Positions 1 through 7,156 of a stretch of 64,000 bases of DNA are shown here, piece after piece. The notes under the pieces were generated by a model. That model did not search any database. It had not been told where the DNA came from and was given only the letters and a program-made list of their open reading frames with translations. The translations under genes and the position numbers were made by a program. Source of the DNA: Dactylosporangium aurantiacum (GTDB lineage Bacteria > Actinomycetota > Actinomycetes > Mycobacteriales > Micromonosporaceae); the NCBI RefSeq assembly GCF_000716715.1, contig NZ_JNYJ01000020.1:164002-228001 (forward strand), in the 5' to 3' direction. The number at the start of each line of letters is the position of its first letter. Positions within the stretch are counted from its first letter, which is position 1.

Positions 1-424
1 CGTCCGCACCGTCCGCCATCCGCGTCGCCTCGCCAGCCGGCATCACAGCATCCACCGCAACCCGCACGGCCGCAGCCGTACCAGCCCCAATCGCGGCCAC
101 ACCAGCCCCAACCGCGGCCGCACCAGCCTCAGCCGCAGCCCGCGCCTCGGCGGCAGCCGGCGCCTCGATGGCAGCCCGCGCCTCGGTTTCAGCTGCGGCC
201 CGCACCTCGGCGCACGTTCCCGACCGCGCCGCAGCGTCCGTCGCGGCCAGCAGTCTGGCTGTCCGCAGCCGTGCCAGCTTCGTCGCATGCCGCGCGGCCA
301 GTCCGTGGCGCCGGGCCTCAGCGAACTCCGCCCGGGCCCGCGCCTTCTCATCGCGCTGCCGCTGCCGCTCAGCTCGGGCCGCCGCGAACCGCGCGTCCCA
401 GTCGATCGCATCGAACGACGTCAC
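1..424 (-). CDS. Hypothetical Ala/Arg-rich protein, C-terminus beyond window
   Basis: Open minus-strand frame from a GTG at 424 to the window edge, 141 codons without a stop; the stop lies outside the window. The N-terminus reads TSFDAIDWDARFAAARAERQ, followed by a strongly charged Arg/Glu/Ala stretch (residues about 10-60) that looks like one long helix or coiled coil, then an Ala-rich low-complexity part (about 80-125). Most codons end in G or C, but several Ala codons end in T. No Shine-Dalgarno sequence is visible before the GTG, so the start is tentative. I do not recognise the family; a coiled-coil structural or nuclease-associated protein would be compatible. Confidence 0.5.
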   Translation of the reverse strand, partial: MTSFDAIDWDARFAAARAERQRQRDEKARARAEFAEARRHGLAARHATKLARLRTARLLAATDAAARSGTCAEVRAAAETEARAAIEAPAAAEARAAAEAGAAAVGAGVAAIGAGTAAAVRVAVDAVMPAGEATRMADGAD

Positions 425-572
425 CCGGCCTGCACCCGGTGCGTCCAAAGAAAAGCATGGTCGTGGCACTTGCCGCCTCCCCCCTGTAGGCGCTGCCCTC
501 CATTCTCGAGGCCGCACAACCCCACGTCCAGCGCCATCACCCAAAGCCACCAAACCATCACGCCACGTCGAA

Positions 573-1340
573 TCAGGCGGTCGACGCGAGCACTCGGCGC
601 CAGATGAGTTGTATGGTCAACGTGCCGGCGACAGCCACGGCGAACGCGCCGGCGGTGCCGAGACGCTCAACGAGAATCGCGACGAGCAGGCAGAACACGG
701 CGAAGCCGAGCAGCCCACGGGGGACGCCCCGCAGGGTGTGCACGGTGGCGTCGGTGCCCTGCTGGGCCAGGACGAACGCGGCGACGACACTGGTCGCGAT
801 CGGGAACGGGGCGAGGACGCCGGTCATCGACGGGCCGAGGGTTGCTGCCGCGGTGGTGACGGCGACGACGAGGCCGGCGGTCGCCAGGGCGCGTCCGGGC
901 AGGTCCCACCACGGCCAGCCCGACGTCGTGGTTGTCGTCTGCGTCGGTACGTGTGGAAACGCGCGCAGCGCGAGCCAGGCGGAGGTGAGTACGAGCGTGA
1001 AACCGACCAACGGAGGGAGGTCGAGGCGGGCGAGACCCAGGTCGAGGGCGAGCGTGGCGAGCCACGCCACGGAAAGCGAGGCGAGCCAGCCCGTCCGGCG
1101 GGAGCACCAGGCGAAGACGACCGTGAACGTCGCGAGGGAGACGAGGCCGAGCAGGGACGCGGAGGCGGCGCGGGCGCCGAAGCGAAGGCCCTGCTCGAGG
1201 CAGGTGATGAACAGGATCGGGCCGGCGACGATCGGCAGGGCGACGAGGGTCCCGGCGACCGCGGCGCCCCAGCGGCGGCCCGCCAGGGAGGAGCCGACGA
1301 CGAGGAGAGGAGCCAGCACCAGCTTCAGTAGCAGCGTCAC
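573..1340 (-). CDS. Integral membrane protein with internal duplication
   Basis: 255 residues, almost entirely hydrophobic, with about 7-8 predicted membrane segments and no signal-type extension. The two halves share a motif: GTLVALPIVAGPILFITCLE in the first half and GVLAPFPIATSVVAAFVLAQ in the second, each followed by QG and a further helix. That suggests an inverted or tandem repeat architecture like many small transporters. It stands alone on the minus strand, 234 bases downstream of the siderophore-interacting gene, with a minisatellite in between. The function is unknown; I cannot name the transported substrate. Confidence 0.75.
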   Translation of the reverse strand: MTLLLKLVLAPLLVVGSSLAGRRWGAAVAGTLVALPIVAGPILFITCLEQGLRFGARAASASLLGLVSLATFTVVFAWCSRRTGWLASLSVAWLATLALDLGLARLDLPPLVGFTLVLTSAWLALRAFPHVPTQTTTTTSGWPWWDLPGRALATAGLVVAVTTAAATLGPSMTGVLAPFPIATSVVAAFVLAQQGTDATVHTLRGVPRGLLGFAVFCLLVAILVERLGTAGAFAVAVAGTLTIQLIWRRVLASTA

Positions 1341-1426
1341 CGCGGCAGCCTAGGGTCGCGGATCCCGGAGACCGTGACCGGCCAACGACCGCGTTACGCC
1401 GCTCACCAACGCACCCGCGCATAAAG

Positions 1427-1538
1427 CATCGCCGCGCCAGGGCACCGCCGCGCCAGGGCGCCGCCGGCGTCAGGGCGCCGCCGCGCCAGAGCGCCGCCGC
1501 GCCAGAGCACCGCCGCGCCAGAGCACCGCCGCGTCAGG
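1427..1538. repeat. 16-bp tandem repeat, 7 copies
   Basis: Seven imperfect copies of a 16-base unit close to CACCGCCGCGCCAGAG lie end to end between the membrane-protein gene and the siderophore-interacting gene. Copies differ at one to three positions (for example AGGG for AGAG). The unit is not a multiple of three and no reading frame is favoured, so this looks like non-coding slippage DNA. Nothing else is visible in the 234-base intergenic stretch. Confidence 0.8.
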
Positions 1539-1574
1539 GCCACTGCTCCGGCCGGGTCGGGACGTAAGGTGCCG

Positions 1575-2396
1575 TCAGCGTTCCTGCTCGGCTTCGACCT
1601 GGGTGTTCCAGTCGCGCTTGGAGGCCTGCCAGCCGTCCTCGTCGTGGCCGAGGCGCCAGTACCCGGAGATGGACAGGCGGTCGAGCGGGACTCGGCGGTC
1701 GAGGCGCAGGTACCGGCGCAGCTCCTTGACGAAACCGGCCTCGCCGTGGACGAAGACGTGGACGTCGTCGCTGTGCCACGGGGCGGTGGTCACGGCCTCG
1801 ATCAGGGCCTCGCCGTGCGGGCGGCCGCTGCGGCGTACCCAGGTCACGCCGGGGATCTTCTGCTCCTCGGTGGCGTCGGCTACCTCGACGAACGCCTCGA
1901 CGGTCGCGCCCTCAGGGATGCGTTCCAGGGACGCGGCGATGGCCGGCAGGGCGCTCTCGTCGCCGGCGAGGAGGTGCCAGGCGGCGGCCGGGTCGGGTGC
2001 GTACTTGCCGCCCGGGCCGCCGAAGACGATCTCGTCGCCGGGGCGGGCCGCGATCGCCCACTGGGCGGCGAGGCCGCTGTCGCCGTGGATGACGAAGTCC
2101 AGGGTGACCTCGCGGGTCGCCGGGTCCCAGTCGCGCACCGTGTACGTGCGGGTCACCGGCCACTGCTCGCGCGGCAGCTCGGCGCGGATCACGGCGGGGT
2201 CGAACGGGTGCGGGTAGGTGGCGCCGGCGGGCGGGAACATGAGCTTCACGTAGTGGTCGGTGTACTGTCCGGCGTCGAACCTGGCGAGGCCCTCGCCGCC
2301 GAGCACCACGCGGTGCATGTTCGGGGTGAGCCGCTCGGTGCGCACCACCCGCCCGACGTGTGCCTGCGGTGCCCGACGCTCGGGCTGCTGTGCCAT
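1575..2396 (-). CDS. Siderophore-interacting protein (ViuB-like FAD reductase)
   Basis: 273 residues. FAD-binding barrel first, with the RTYTVRDWD flavin motif at about 83-91, then VIHGDSGLAAQW and the GPGGKYAP loop, then the nucleotide domain with LLAGDESALPAI (about 142-153) and a C-terminal GYWRLG. This is the SIP/ViuB family of cytoplasmic NAD(P)H-dependent ferric-siderophore reductases, which release iron from imported siderophores. The ATG at 2396 is chosen; a GTG one codon upstream (2399) is equally possible. It lies only a few bases downstream of the racemase-family gene on the same strand, so the two are probably co-transcribed. No siderophore biosynthesis or uptake genes are in the window. 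Confidence 0.92.
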   Translation of the reverse strand: MAQQPERRAPQAHVGRVVRTERLTPNMHRVVLGGEGLARFDAGQYTDHYVKLMFPPAGATYPHPFDPAVIRAELPREQWPVTRTYTVRDWDPATREVTLDFVIHGDSGLAAQWAIAARPGDEIVFGGPGGKYAPDPAAAWHLLAGDESALPAIAASLERIPEGATVEAFVEVADATEEQKIPGVTWVRRSGRPHGEALIEAVTTAPWHSDDVHVFVHGEAGFVKELRRYLRLDRRVPLDRLSISGYWRLGHDEDGWQASKRDWNTQVEAEQER

Positions 2397-2402
2397 CACC
2401 CG

Positions 2403-3254
2403 TCAACCGTATACGCCGGTACCCGGGGAGCCGGCAACGGCGACCGCCCGGGCGACCGCCGCGCGGGGACTGCTGAGCACCGGCACGGGCAGGTCACGCA
2501 GCAGATCGACGGCCGGCGCCATGCTTGCCTGGGCAAGCACCACCACGTCGAACCCCACCGCCGAACCCCCCGGCGCAGAAGAAGCCGGCGCGGAAGAAGC
2601 CGGCGCAGAAGAAGCCGGCGCAGAAGAAGCCGGCGCAGAAGAAGCCGGCGCAGAAGAAGCCGGCGCGGAAGAGGCCGGCGCAGAAGGAGCCGGCGCGGAA
2701 GAGACCGGCGCGGAAGAGACCGGCGCGGCGACGGCACGCACGTGTCCGGCGATCCGGCGCACGTACCCGTCGATGTCGCCCGACTCGAAGAGCGGCCACG
2801 CGTCGAGACACGGCGCCTCCACCAGCTCGACGGCGGCATCGCCGGCGCACTCGCGCAGCAGCGCGGTGGTGGGCGCGAGCGTCGAGGCGAGCGCCGCGAC
2901 CACCGCGACCCGCCCTCCCCCGGCCGCCGCGGCGGCGACGGCGGCCTGCGCCATCGGCCGGTCGACCCGCAGCACCGGCACCGCGGCGGCGAGGGTCTCG
3001 GCGTGGCCGCTGAGTGTGGAGCAGGTGCACACGACCACCCGGGCTCCGGCGTCGGCGAGGGCCTGGACGTGCGCCGCGAGCCGGGCCCGGACGTCGGCGC
3101 CGACCCCGTGGGCCCGGGCGTCGGCGAGCAGCGTCTCGTCGACGGCGTGCACGTCGGCGGCGCCGGGCGCCAGGTCGGCGAGCAGGTCGCGGAACGTCGC
3201 CACGTGCACCTCGGCCGTGTGCAGGAACCCGATGATCGGCACGCCCCCCAGCAT
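2403..3254 (-). CDS. Asp/Glu racemase-family protein with Ser-Ala-Pro repeat insert
   Basis: 283 residues of the Asp/Glu/hydantoin racemase fold. The N-terminal half ends in VVVCTCSTLSG (Cys76/Cys78), the catalytic-cysteine turn. The second half has VVVLAQASMAP where classical racemases carry the second cysteine, as in a known divergent subfamily. Between them, residues about 178-229 are ten repeats of SSAPA or close variants, encoded by a 15-bp tandem DNA repeat; this inserts a flexible, proline-rich loop into the fold. Substrate unknown. It precedes the siderophore reductase gene with almost no gap. ATG at 3254 is taken as start; a GTG at 3242 is an alternative. Confidence 0.82.
   Translation of the reverse strand: MLGGVPIIGFLHTAEVHVATFRDLLADLAPGAADVHAVDETLLADARAHGVGADVRARLAAHVQALADAGARVVVCTCSTLSGHAETLAAAVPVLRVDRPMAQAAVAAAAAGGGRVAVVAALASTLAPTTALLRECAGDAAVELVEAPCLDAWPLFESGDIDGYVRRIAGHVRAVAAPVSSAPVSSAPAPSAPASSAPASSAPASSAPASSAPASSAPASSAPASSAPGGSAVGFDVVVLAQASMAPAVDLLRDLPVPVLSSPRAAVARAVAVAGSPGTGVYG
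2570..2728. repeat. 15-bp in-frame tandem repeat inside the racemase-family gene
   Basis: About ten and a half copies of CCGGCGCAGAAGAAG and variants (CGG for CAG, GAGG or GAGA at the end). On the minus strand each unit adds exactly five residues (SSAPA). The near identity of the central copies suggests recent expansion; copies at the 2660-2728 side have diverged. Confidence 0.9.
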
Positions 3255-3326
3255 CGCACGGTTGATGTCAAGCTAGGACCAGCGGAGCCGCCGGGGTCAT
3301 GCCCGTCCCCGGCGACTCCGCGCAAG

Positions 3327-3434
3327 CCAGGCCCGAAGCGCAAACCAGGCCCGAAGCGCAAACCAGGCCCGAAGCGCAAACCAAGCCCGAAGCGCAAACC
3401 AAGCCCGAAGCGCAAACCAAGCCCGAAGCGCAGG
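3327..3434. repeat. 18-bp tandem repeat, 6 copies
   Basis: Six copies of an 18-base unit near CCAGGCCCGAAGCGCAAA, the later ones with AAG for AGG. They begin a few bases after the stop codon of the GntR relic and run toward the racemase gene. Together with the relic they fill the 3255-3778 gap. No promoter or intact gene is visible in that gap. Confidence 0.88.
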
Positions 3435-3439
3435 CCAAG

Positions 3440-3722
3440 TCATGCCCGGTCCCCGACCGGCTCACGGAACGTGCTGACGAACAGCGCCTCGATGCTCTCC
3501 TCGTCCAGCCCGGCACCGCGGGCTTCGGCGGCGAGCCAGCGGCGCAGGTCCCGGCGCAGCGGCTCGTGCGCGGCGAGGGTGTCGTCGCCGAGGGTCCGGG
3601 TGACGAACGCGCCGATGCCGGGCCGGGCCGGCACGAGGTCCTCGTACTCCAGCTCGCGGTACGCCTTGAGCATGGTGTCGGGTTGATCGCCACGCGGGCG
3701 ACGACTCCTTCACCGCCGGAAG
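3440..3722 (-). pseudogene. Remnant of a GntR (YtrA-type) transcriptional regulator
   Basis: The minus strand encodes the second half of a YtrA-like GntR repressor: MLKAYRELEYEDLVPARPGI, then GAFVTRTLGDDTLAAHEPL and a C-terminal helix ending FREPVGDRA. The preceding family signature is present but in another frame: VVARVAINP is followed by one missing base (expected AACCCGAACACC, found AACCCGACACC near 3680), so VAINP and MLKAY no longer join. The N-terminal recognition helix region before this is absent. The 77-codon open frame from the internal ATG at 3673 is therefore a fragment, not a full regulator. No partner ABC transporter, usual for YtrA-type genes, is adjacent. Confidence 0.7.
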
Positions 3723-3778
3723 GCGCTAGGGTCCGGGTCGGGCACGCACCGGATCGATCGACGCGAGAGGAACACGGC

Positions 3779-4342
3779 ATGGGGTACGGCGTGATGGCCT
3801 ACCGGGTCGACATCGACAGGCTCCGCGCGCTGTGCGGCAGCGGCGACAACCAGGCGCGGCGGGCGATCTGCGGCAGGTTCCGGGCCGACATCGCCCGGCT
3901 CAACGAGGACCTCGACTGTTCCAACGACCGCGGCGCGCCGTCGGTCTTCACCGCGGTCGAGCACCTCGTCATGGGCGGCGAAAAGACCCTGCCCCGGCAC
4001 CTGTACGGCTACGGCTTCAAGTACATGGTCGAGTTCTCCGGCCGGTTCCTGGACAACCGGCCGTTCTACCCGTGCCCGTCGTCGTACCTGGACAGCACCG
4101 TCGACCCGGCACTGCGGGCGACCGGCGCCGCGATCAGCATGTCGGACCTCATCTTCCGCGGCGCCCCGGTCGACTTCCCACCACCGGACGACTTCCCCGG
4201 CATCGGGTACTGGACGGCCGGCGAGGTCGAGGCCGCGGCCGGCCCGCTGCAGTCGGGCACGACCGAGGAGGTCCGCACGGTCGCCGCCTGGGCCACCGCG
4301 GCCACCGCCGAGCACAAGGGCATCGTGGGCTTCTACCACTGA
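3779..4342 (+). CDS. Conserved actinobacterial protein of unknown function (DUF7691-like)
   Basis: 187 residues, soluble, beginning MGYGVMAYRVDIDRLRALCG. The ATG at 3779 is preceded by a good GAGAGG ribosome site, which rules out longer upstream frames. The protein has conserved-looking blocks (VEHLVMGG, LYGYGFKYMVE, SDLIFRGAPVDFP, DDFPGIGYW) that I associate with a family of actinobacterial hypothetical proteins catalogued as DUF7691; the number is from memory. No catalytic motif, signal or membrane segment is seen. It stands alone, divergent from the GntR relic. Confidence 0.8.
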   Translation: MGYGVMAYRVDIDRLRALCGSGDNQARRAICGRFRADIARLNEDLDCSNDRGAPSVFTAVEHLVMGGEKTLPRHLYGYGFKYMVEFSGRFLDNRPFYPCPSSYLDSTVDPALRATGAAISMSDLIFRGAPVDFPPPDDFPGIGYWTAGEVEAAAGPLQSGTTEEVRTVAAWATAATAEHKGIVGFYH

Positions 4343-4443
4343 CCCGAGGCGCCCGCTGGTCACCGCCGGTGCCGGTCACCTGAGCACGGCGCGCGTCGTT
4401 GGGCACCGCGGAGGGGGTACGACAGGCGACGCGAGGAGGCGGG

Positions 4444-5235
4444 ATGCGGCGGCGGCACGTGCTCGCCGGCGCCGCCGCTCTCGTGGCGGGCGCGGCGGTC
4501 GGCGGCGCGCGGTACGCCGGTGTCCGGCTCCCCGGCGCCGGGCCCGGCGCGGCGCCGTTCGTGCCGGCCGCGGCCCTCGGCGACGAGCGCCTCGAACAGC
4601 GCCGGTCCGCGGCGCGGGGGCGCACCGTCGACGTGTACACGTGCGTGCCGGCGGGGCACGGCGACGGTCGGGGCCTGCCGGTCTGCCTGGTGCTGCACGG
4701 CGGGTCGAAGACCGCCCGCGACTTCCCCGCGCTCGGCCTCGGCCGGCACCTGACCGCGGCCGTCGAGCGGGGTGCCGCGCCGTTCGTGCTGGCCGGGGCG
4801 ACCGGTGACCGGCTCGCGTGGCGGCCCTCCGGCGGCGACGACCCGCAGCGCATGGCGCACGAGGAGCTGCCGGGCTGGTGCGCGGCCCGCGGATTCGACA
4901 CCGCCCGCGTCGCCGTGTGGGGGTGGTCCATGGGCGGTGCCGGCGCGCTGCGGCTCGCCGAGGCGTTCCCCGGCTTCGCCCGCGGTGTCGCCGCGTTCTC
5001 CCCCGCCGTCGCGCCCGGCGACGACGTCTTCGCCGGCGCCGACCGGCTCCGCGGCACCCCGGTCGGCCTGTGGTGCGGTCGCGACGACCCGCTGTACGGC
5101 GACGTCCGCGCCCTGCACCGCCGCCTTCCCGAGGCGCCGGCCGCGGGCGGGTACAGCGCCGGGCGGCACGACTTCGGGTACTGGAGCACGCTCGTGCCGG
5201 CCGCGTTCGCCTTCGTCGCCGGCATGCTCGCCTGA
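4444..5235 (+). CDS. Secreted alpha/beta-hydrolase esterase, Tat-type signal
   Basis: 263 residues. The N-terminus MRRRHVLAGAAALVAGAAVG is a twin-arginine-like signal, so export is likely. The mature part is a PHB-depolymerase/esterase-D-type hydrolase: oxyanion VLHGGSK (about 84-90), nucleophile elbow GWSMGG with Ser162, acid GRDDPLYGD near 210, and His in GRHDFGYW near 245. GAGGAGGCGGG before the ATG at 4444 fixes the start. Substrate unknown; probably a carboxylic ester or polyester outside the membrane. It is a single-gene unit with a 143-base gap to the next gene. Confidence 0.85.
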   Translation: MRRRHVLAGAAALVAGAAVGGARYAGVRLPGAGPGAAPFVPAAALGDERLEQRRSAARGRTVDVYTCVPAGHGDGRGLPVCLVLHGGSKTARDFPALGLGRHLTAAVERGAAPFVLAGATGDRLAWRPSGGDDPQRMAHEELPGWCAARGFDTARVAVWGWSMGGAGALRLAEAFPGFARGVAAFSPAVAPGDDVFAGADRLRGTPVGLWCGRDDPLYGDVRALHRRLPEAPAAGGYSAGRHDFGYWSTLVPAAFAFVAGMLA

Positions 5236-5378
5236 AGATGCACCGAGGTGGTAGGGACAGCCACACCATCGCGGCTGGGGCGGACGGGACGCCGGATCCG
5301 GGGGGCGACGGCATCGTGCCGGGTGTCGCGCGCCCGGCAGGCTGAGGGCATCATCAGTCCTCGATCGTGGAGTCCGCC

Positions 5379-6365
5379 ATGACCGGTCCGCAGCCCCTCC
5401 GATGGCACCGCCCGCTGTTGTGGTTCGCGGCGGTGATGGGCCTGCTCGCGCTCGTCGCCGCCGTCGGCGTCCTCGTCGACGACCGGCTCGTCGTCGGCAG
5501 CCCCGCATGGCTCAAGCCGTTCAAGTTCGCCGTTTCCATGGGGGTGTACGCGGTGACCCTCGCCTGGCTGCTGCGCGCCGCCCGGCGGGCGCGGCGGACC
5601 GGCTGGTGGGCGGGCACCGTCGTGGCGCTCGCCGCGACCGTGGAGATGGTCCTCATCGTGCTGCAGGCGGTGCGCGGCCGGGCCAGCCACTTCAACCAGG
5701 GCACGCCGTTCGACGAGGCCGTCTGGTCGCTGATGGGCAACATGGTCGTGGTGCTGTGGACGGCGAGCCTCGTCGTCGCGGTCGTCGTGGCCGTGCAGCG
5801 CGGCGGCGACCCGGTGCTCAAGTCGGCCGCCCGGCTCGGGTTCACCCTGTCGCTGGCCGGGATGCTGGTCGCGTTCCTCATGACGACGGCCACCGACGAG
5901 CAGCGGGCGGCCCTCGACCGCGGCGAGACCGTCGGCATGGTCGGCGCGCACAGCGTCGGCGTCGCCGACGGCGGCCCGGCGATGCCGGTCACCGGCTGGT
6001 CGACCACCGGCGGCGACCTGCGCGTCGCGCACTTCGTCGGCATCCACGCGCTGCAGGCGCTGCCGCTGCTGGCGTTGCTGCTCGCCGCGGCCGCCCGGCG
6101 CCGCCCGGACGGGCCGTTCGGCGCGCCGCGGGCCGCCCGCGGGCTCGTACGGGCGGCGGCGCTCGGGTACGGCGGCCTGATCGCCCTGCTGACCTGGCAG
6201 GCGCTGCGCGGCCAGCCGCTGCTGGAGCCGGACGCCCGCACCCTGCTCGCGGCCGGCATGCTCGCGGTGGCCGTCGCGGCCGCCGCCGCTCTCGCCCTGC
6301 GGCCCGGCAACCGGGCGCCGATCGCCGCGGCGCCGGATCCGGTCCCGGCTATGGTCGGACGGTGA
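5379..6365 (+). CDS. Eight-TM membrane protein of unknown function
   Basis: 328 residues with about eight hydrophobic helices. Conserved-looking features are WLKPFKFAVSMGVY near the start, and between helices a long loop GMVGAHSVGVADGGPAMP followed by GWSTTGGDLRVAHFVGIHAL. The His/Asp/Gly-rich loop and following HFVGIH could bind a metal or haem, but this is only inference. The ATG at 5379 has GTGGAG six bases upstream; a GTG at 5367 is less likely. Its stop codon overlaps the GTG of the inositol-phosphatase homologue (GTGA), so the two are translationally coupled. Confidence 0.75.
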   Translation: MTGPQPLRWHRPLLWFAAVMGLLALVAAVGVLVDDRLVVGSPAWLKPFKFAVSMGVYAVTLAWLLRAARRARRTGWWAGTVVALAATVEMVLIVLQAVRGRASHFNQGTPFDEAVWSLMGNMVVVLWTASLVVAVVVAVQRGGDPVLKSAARLGFTLSLAGMLVAFLMTTATDEQRAALDRGETVGMVGAHSVGVADGGPAMPVTGWSTTGGDLRVAHFVGIHALQALPLLALLLAAAARRRPDGPFGAPRAARGLVRAAALGYGGLIALLTWQALRGQPLLEPDARTLLAAGMLAVAVAAAAALALRPGNRAPIAAAPDPVPAMVGR

Positions 6366-7156
6366 CGATCGACGACCTCGAACTGGCCATCGCCGCCGCC
6401 GAAGCCGGCGCGGCGGTGGTCCGTTCGCATTTCGGCACCCGGCTGGACCGCTTCGCGAAGGGCGGCGGCGACTTCGCGACCGTCGCCGACATCGAGGCGG
6501 AGCGGGCGATCCTCGACGTGCTGCGGTCCGCCCGCCCCGGCGACGCCGTGCACGGCGAGGAGAGCGGCCGCAGCGGCGGCGGGGACCGCACGTGGCTCGT
6601 CGACCCGCTGTGCGGCACGCTCAACTACGCCGCCGGCGCCATGCTCGTCGCCGTCAACGTGGCCCTGCGCACCCCGGCGGGCACCGCCGTGGCCGTGTCC
6701 GCCGACCCGTTCGCGCGCGAGGTGTTCTGGACGGCCGCCGGCGGTCCGGCCCACGTGCGGGACCGCGAGGGGCAGGCGGTGCTCGTACCGTCGGCGCAGT
6801 CGGTACTGGTCGACGTGAACCTGGACCCGCCGTTTCCGAACGGTCCGGCCTTCCACCCGGCGCGGCTGCTCGCCGACCCTGCGTTCGGCGAGCGGTTCCG
6901 GCCGCGGGTCGTGTCCACCACGCTCGCCGTCGCCTGGGTCGCCGCGGGCCGCCGCGCCGCGTACGTGACCGACGGCGCCCTGCGCGACAGTGTGCACTTC
7001 ACGCCCGGGATCGCGCTGTGCGAGGCGGCCGGCTGCGTGGTGACCGGGCTGCGCGGCGAGCCGCTGCACACCGGCGCCGGCGGGCTGCTCGTCGCGGCCG
7101 ACGCGCCGACCCACGCGGCGCTGCTGGAGATCATCGAGCGGCAGTTCCGGCCCTGA
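6362..7156 (+). CDS. Inositol-monophosphatase-family protein with altered metal site
   Basis: 264 residues with the IMPase fold. GEES (about 65-68) and WLVDPLCGTLNY (78-89) correspond to the family's metal-binding motifs, but the canonical DPxDGT is DPLCGT: the second aspartate is Cys84. The C-terminal WDxAAG motif is also changed, to HFTPGIALCEAAG. Known IMPases need these aspartates for two or three Mg ions, so the protein is either a variant phosphatase or a non-catalytic relative; I believe this variant recurs in actinobacteria. The GTG start overlaps the preceding TGA by two bases. The gene ends in a 26-base convergent overlap with the MmpL gene. Confidence 0.85.
   Translation: MTIDDLELAIAAAEAGAAVVRSHFGTRLDRFAKGGGDFATVADIEAERAILDVLRSARPGDAVHGEESGRSGGGDRTWLVDPLCGTLNYAAGAMLVAVNVALRTPAGTAVAVSADPFAREVFWTAAGGPAHVRDREGQAVLVPSAQSVLVDVNLDPPFPNGPAFHPARLLADPAFGERFRPRVVSTTLAVAWVAAGRRAAYVTDGALRDSVHFTPGIALCEAAGCVVTGLRGEPLHTGAGGLLVAADAPTHAALLEIIERQFRP

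Noticed and set aside
2260..3276. Plus-strand frame with AGAEE repeats opposite the racemase gene
   Set aside because: It is antisense to a gene with clear racemase motifs and arises from high GC and the 15-bp repeat.
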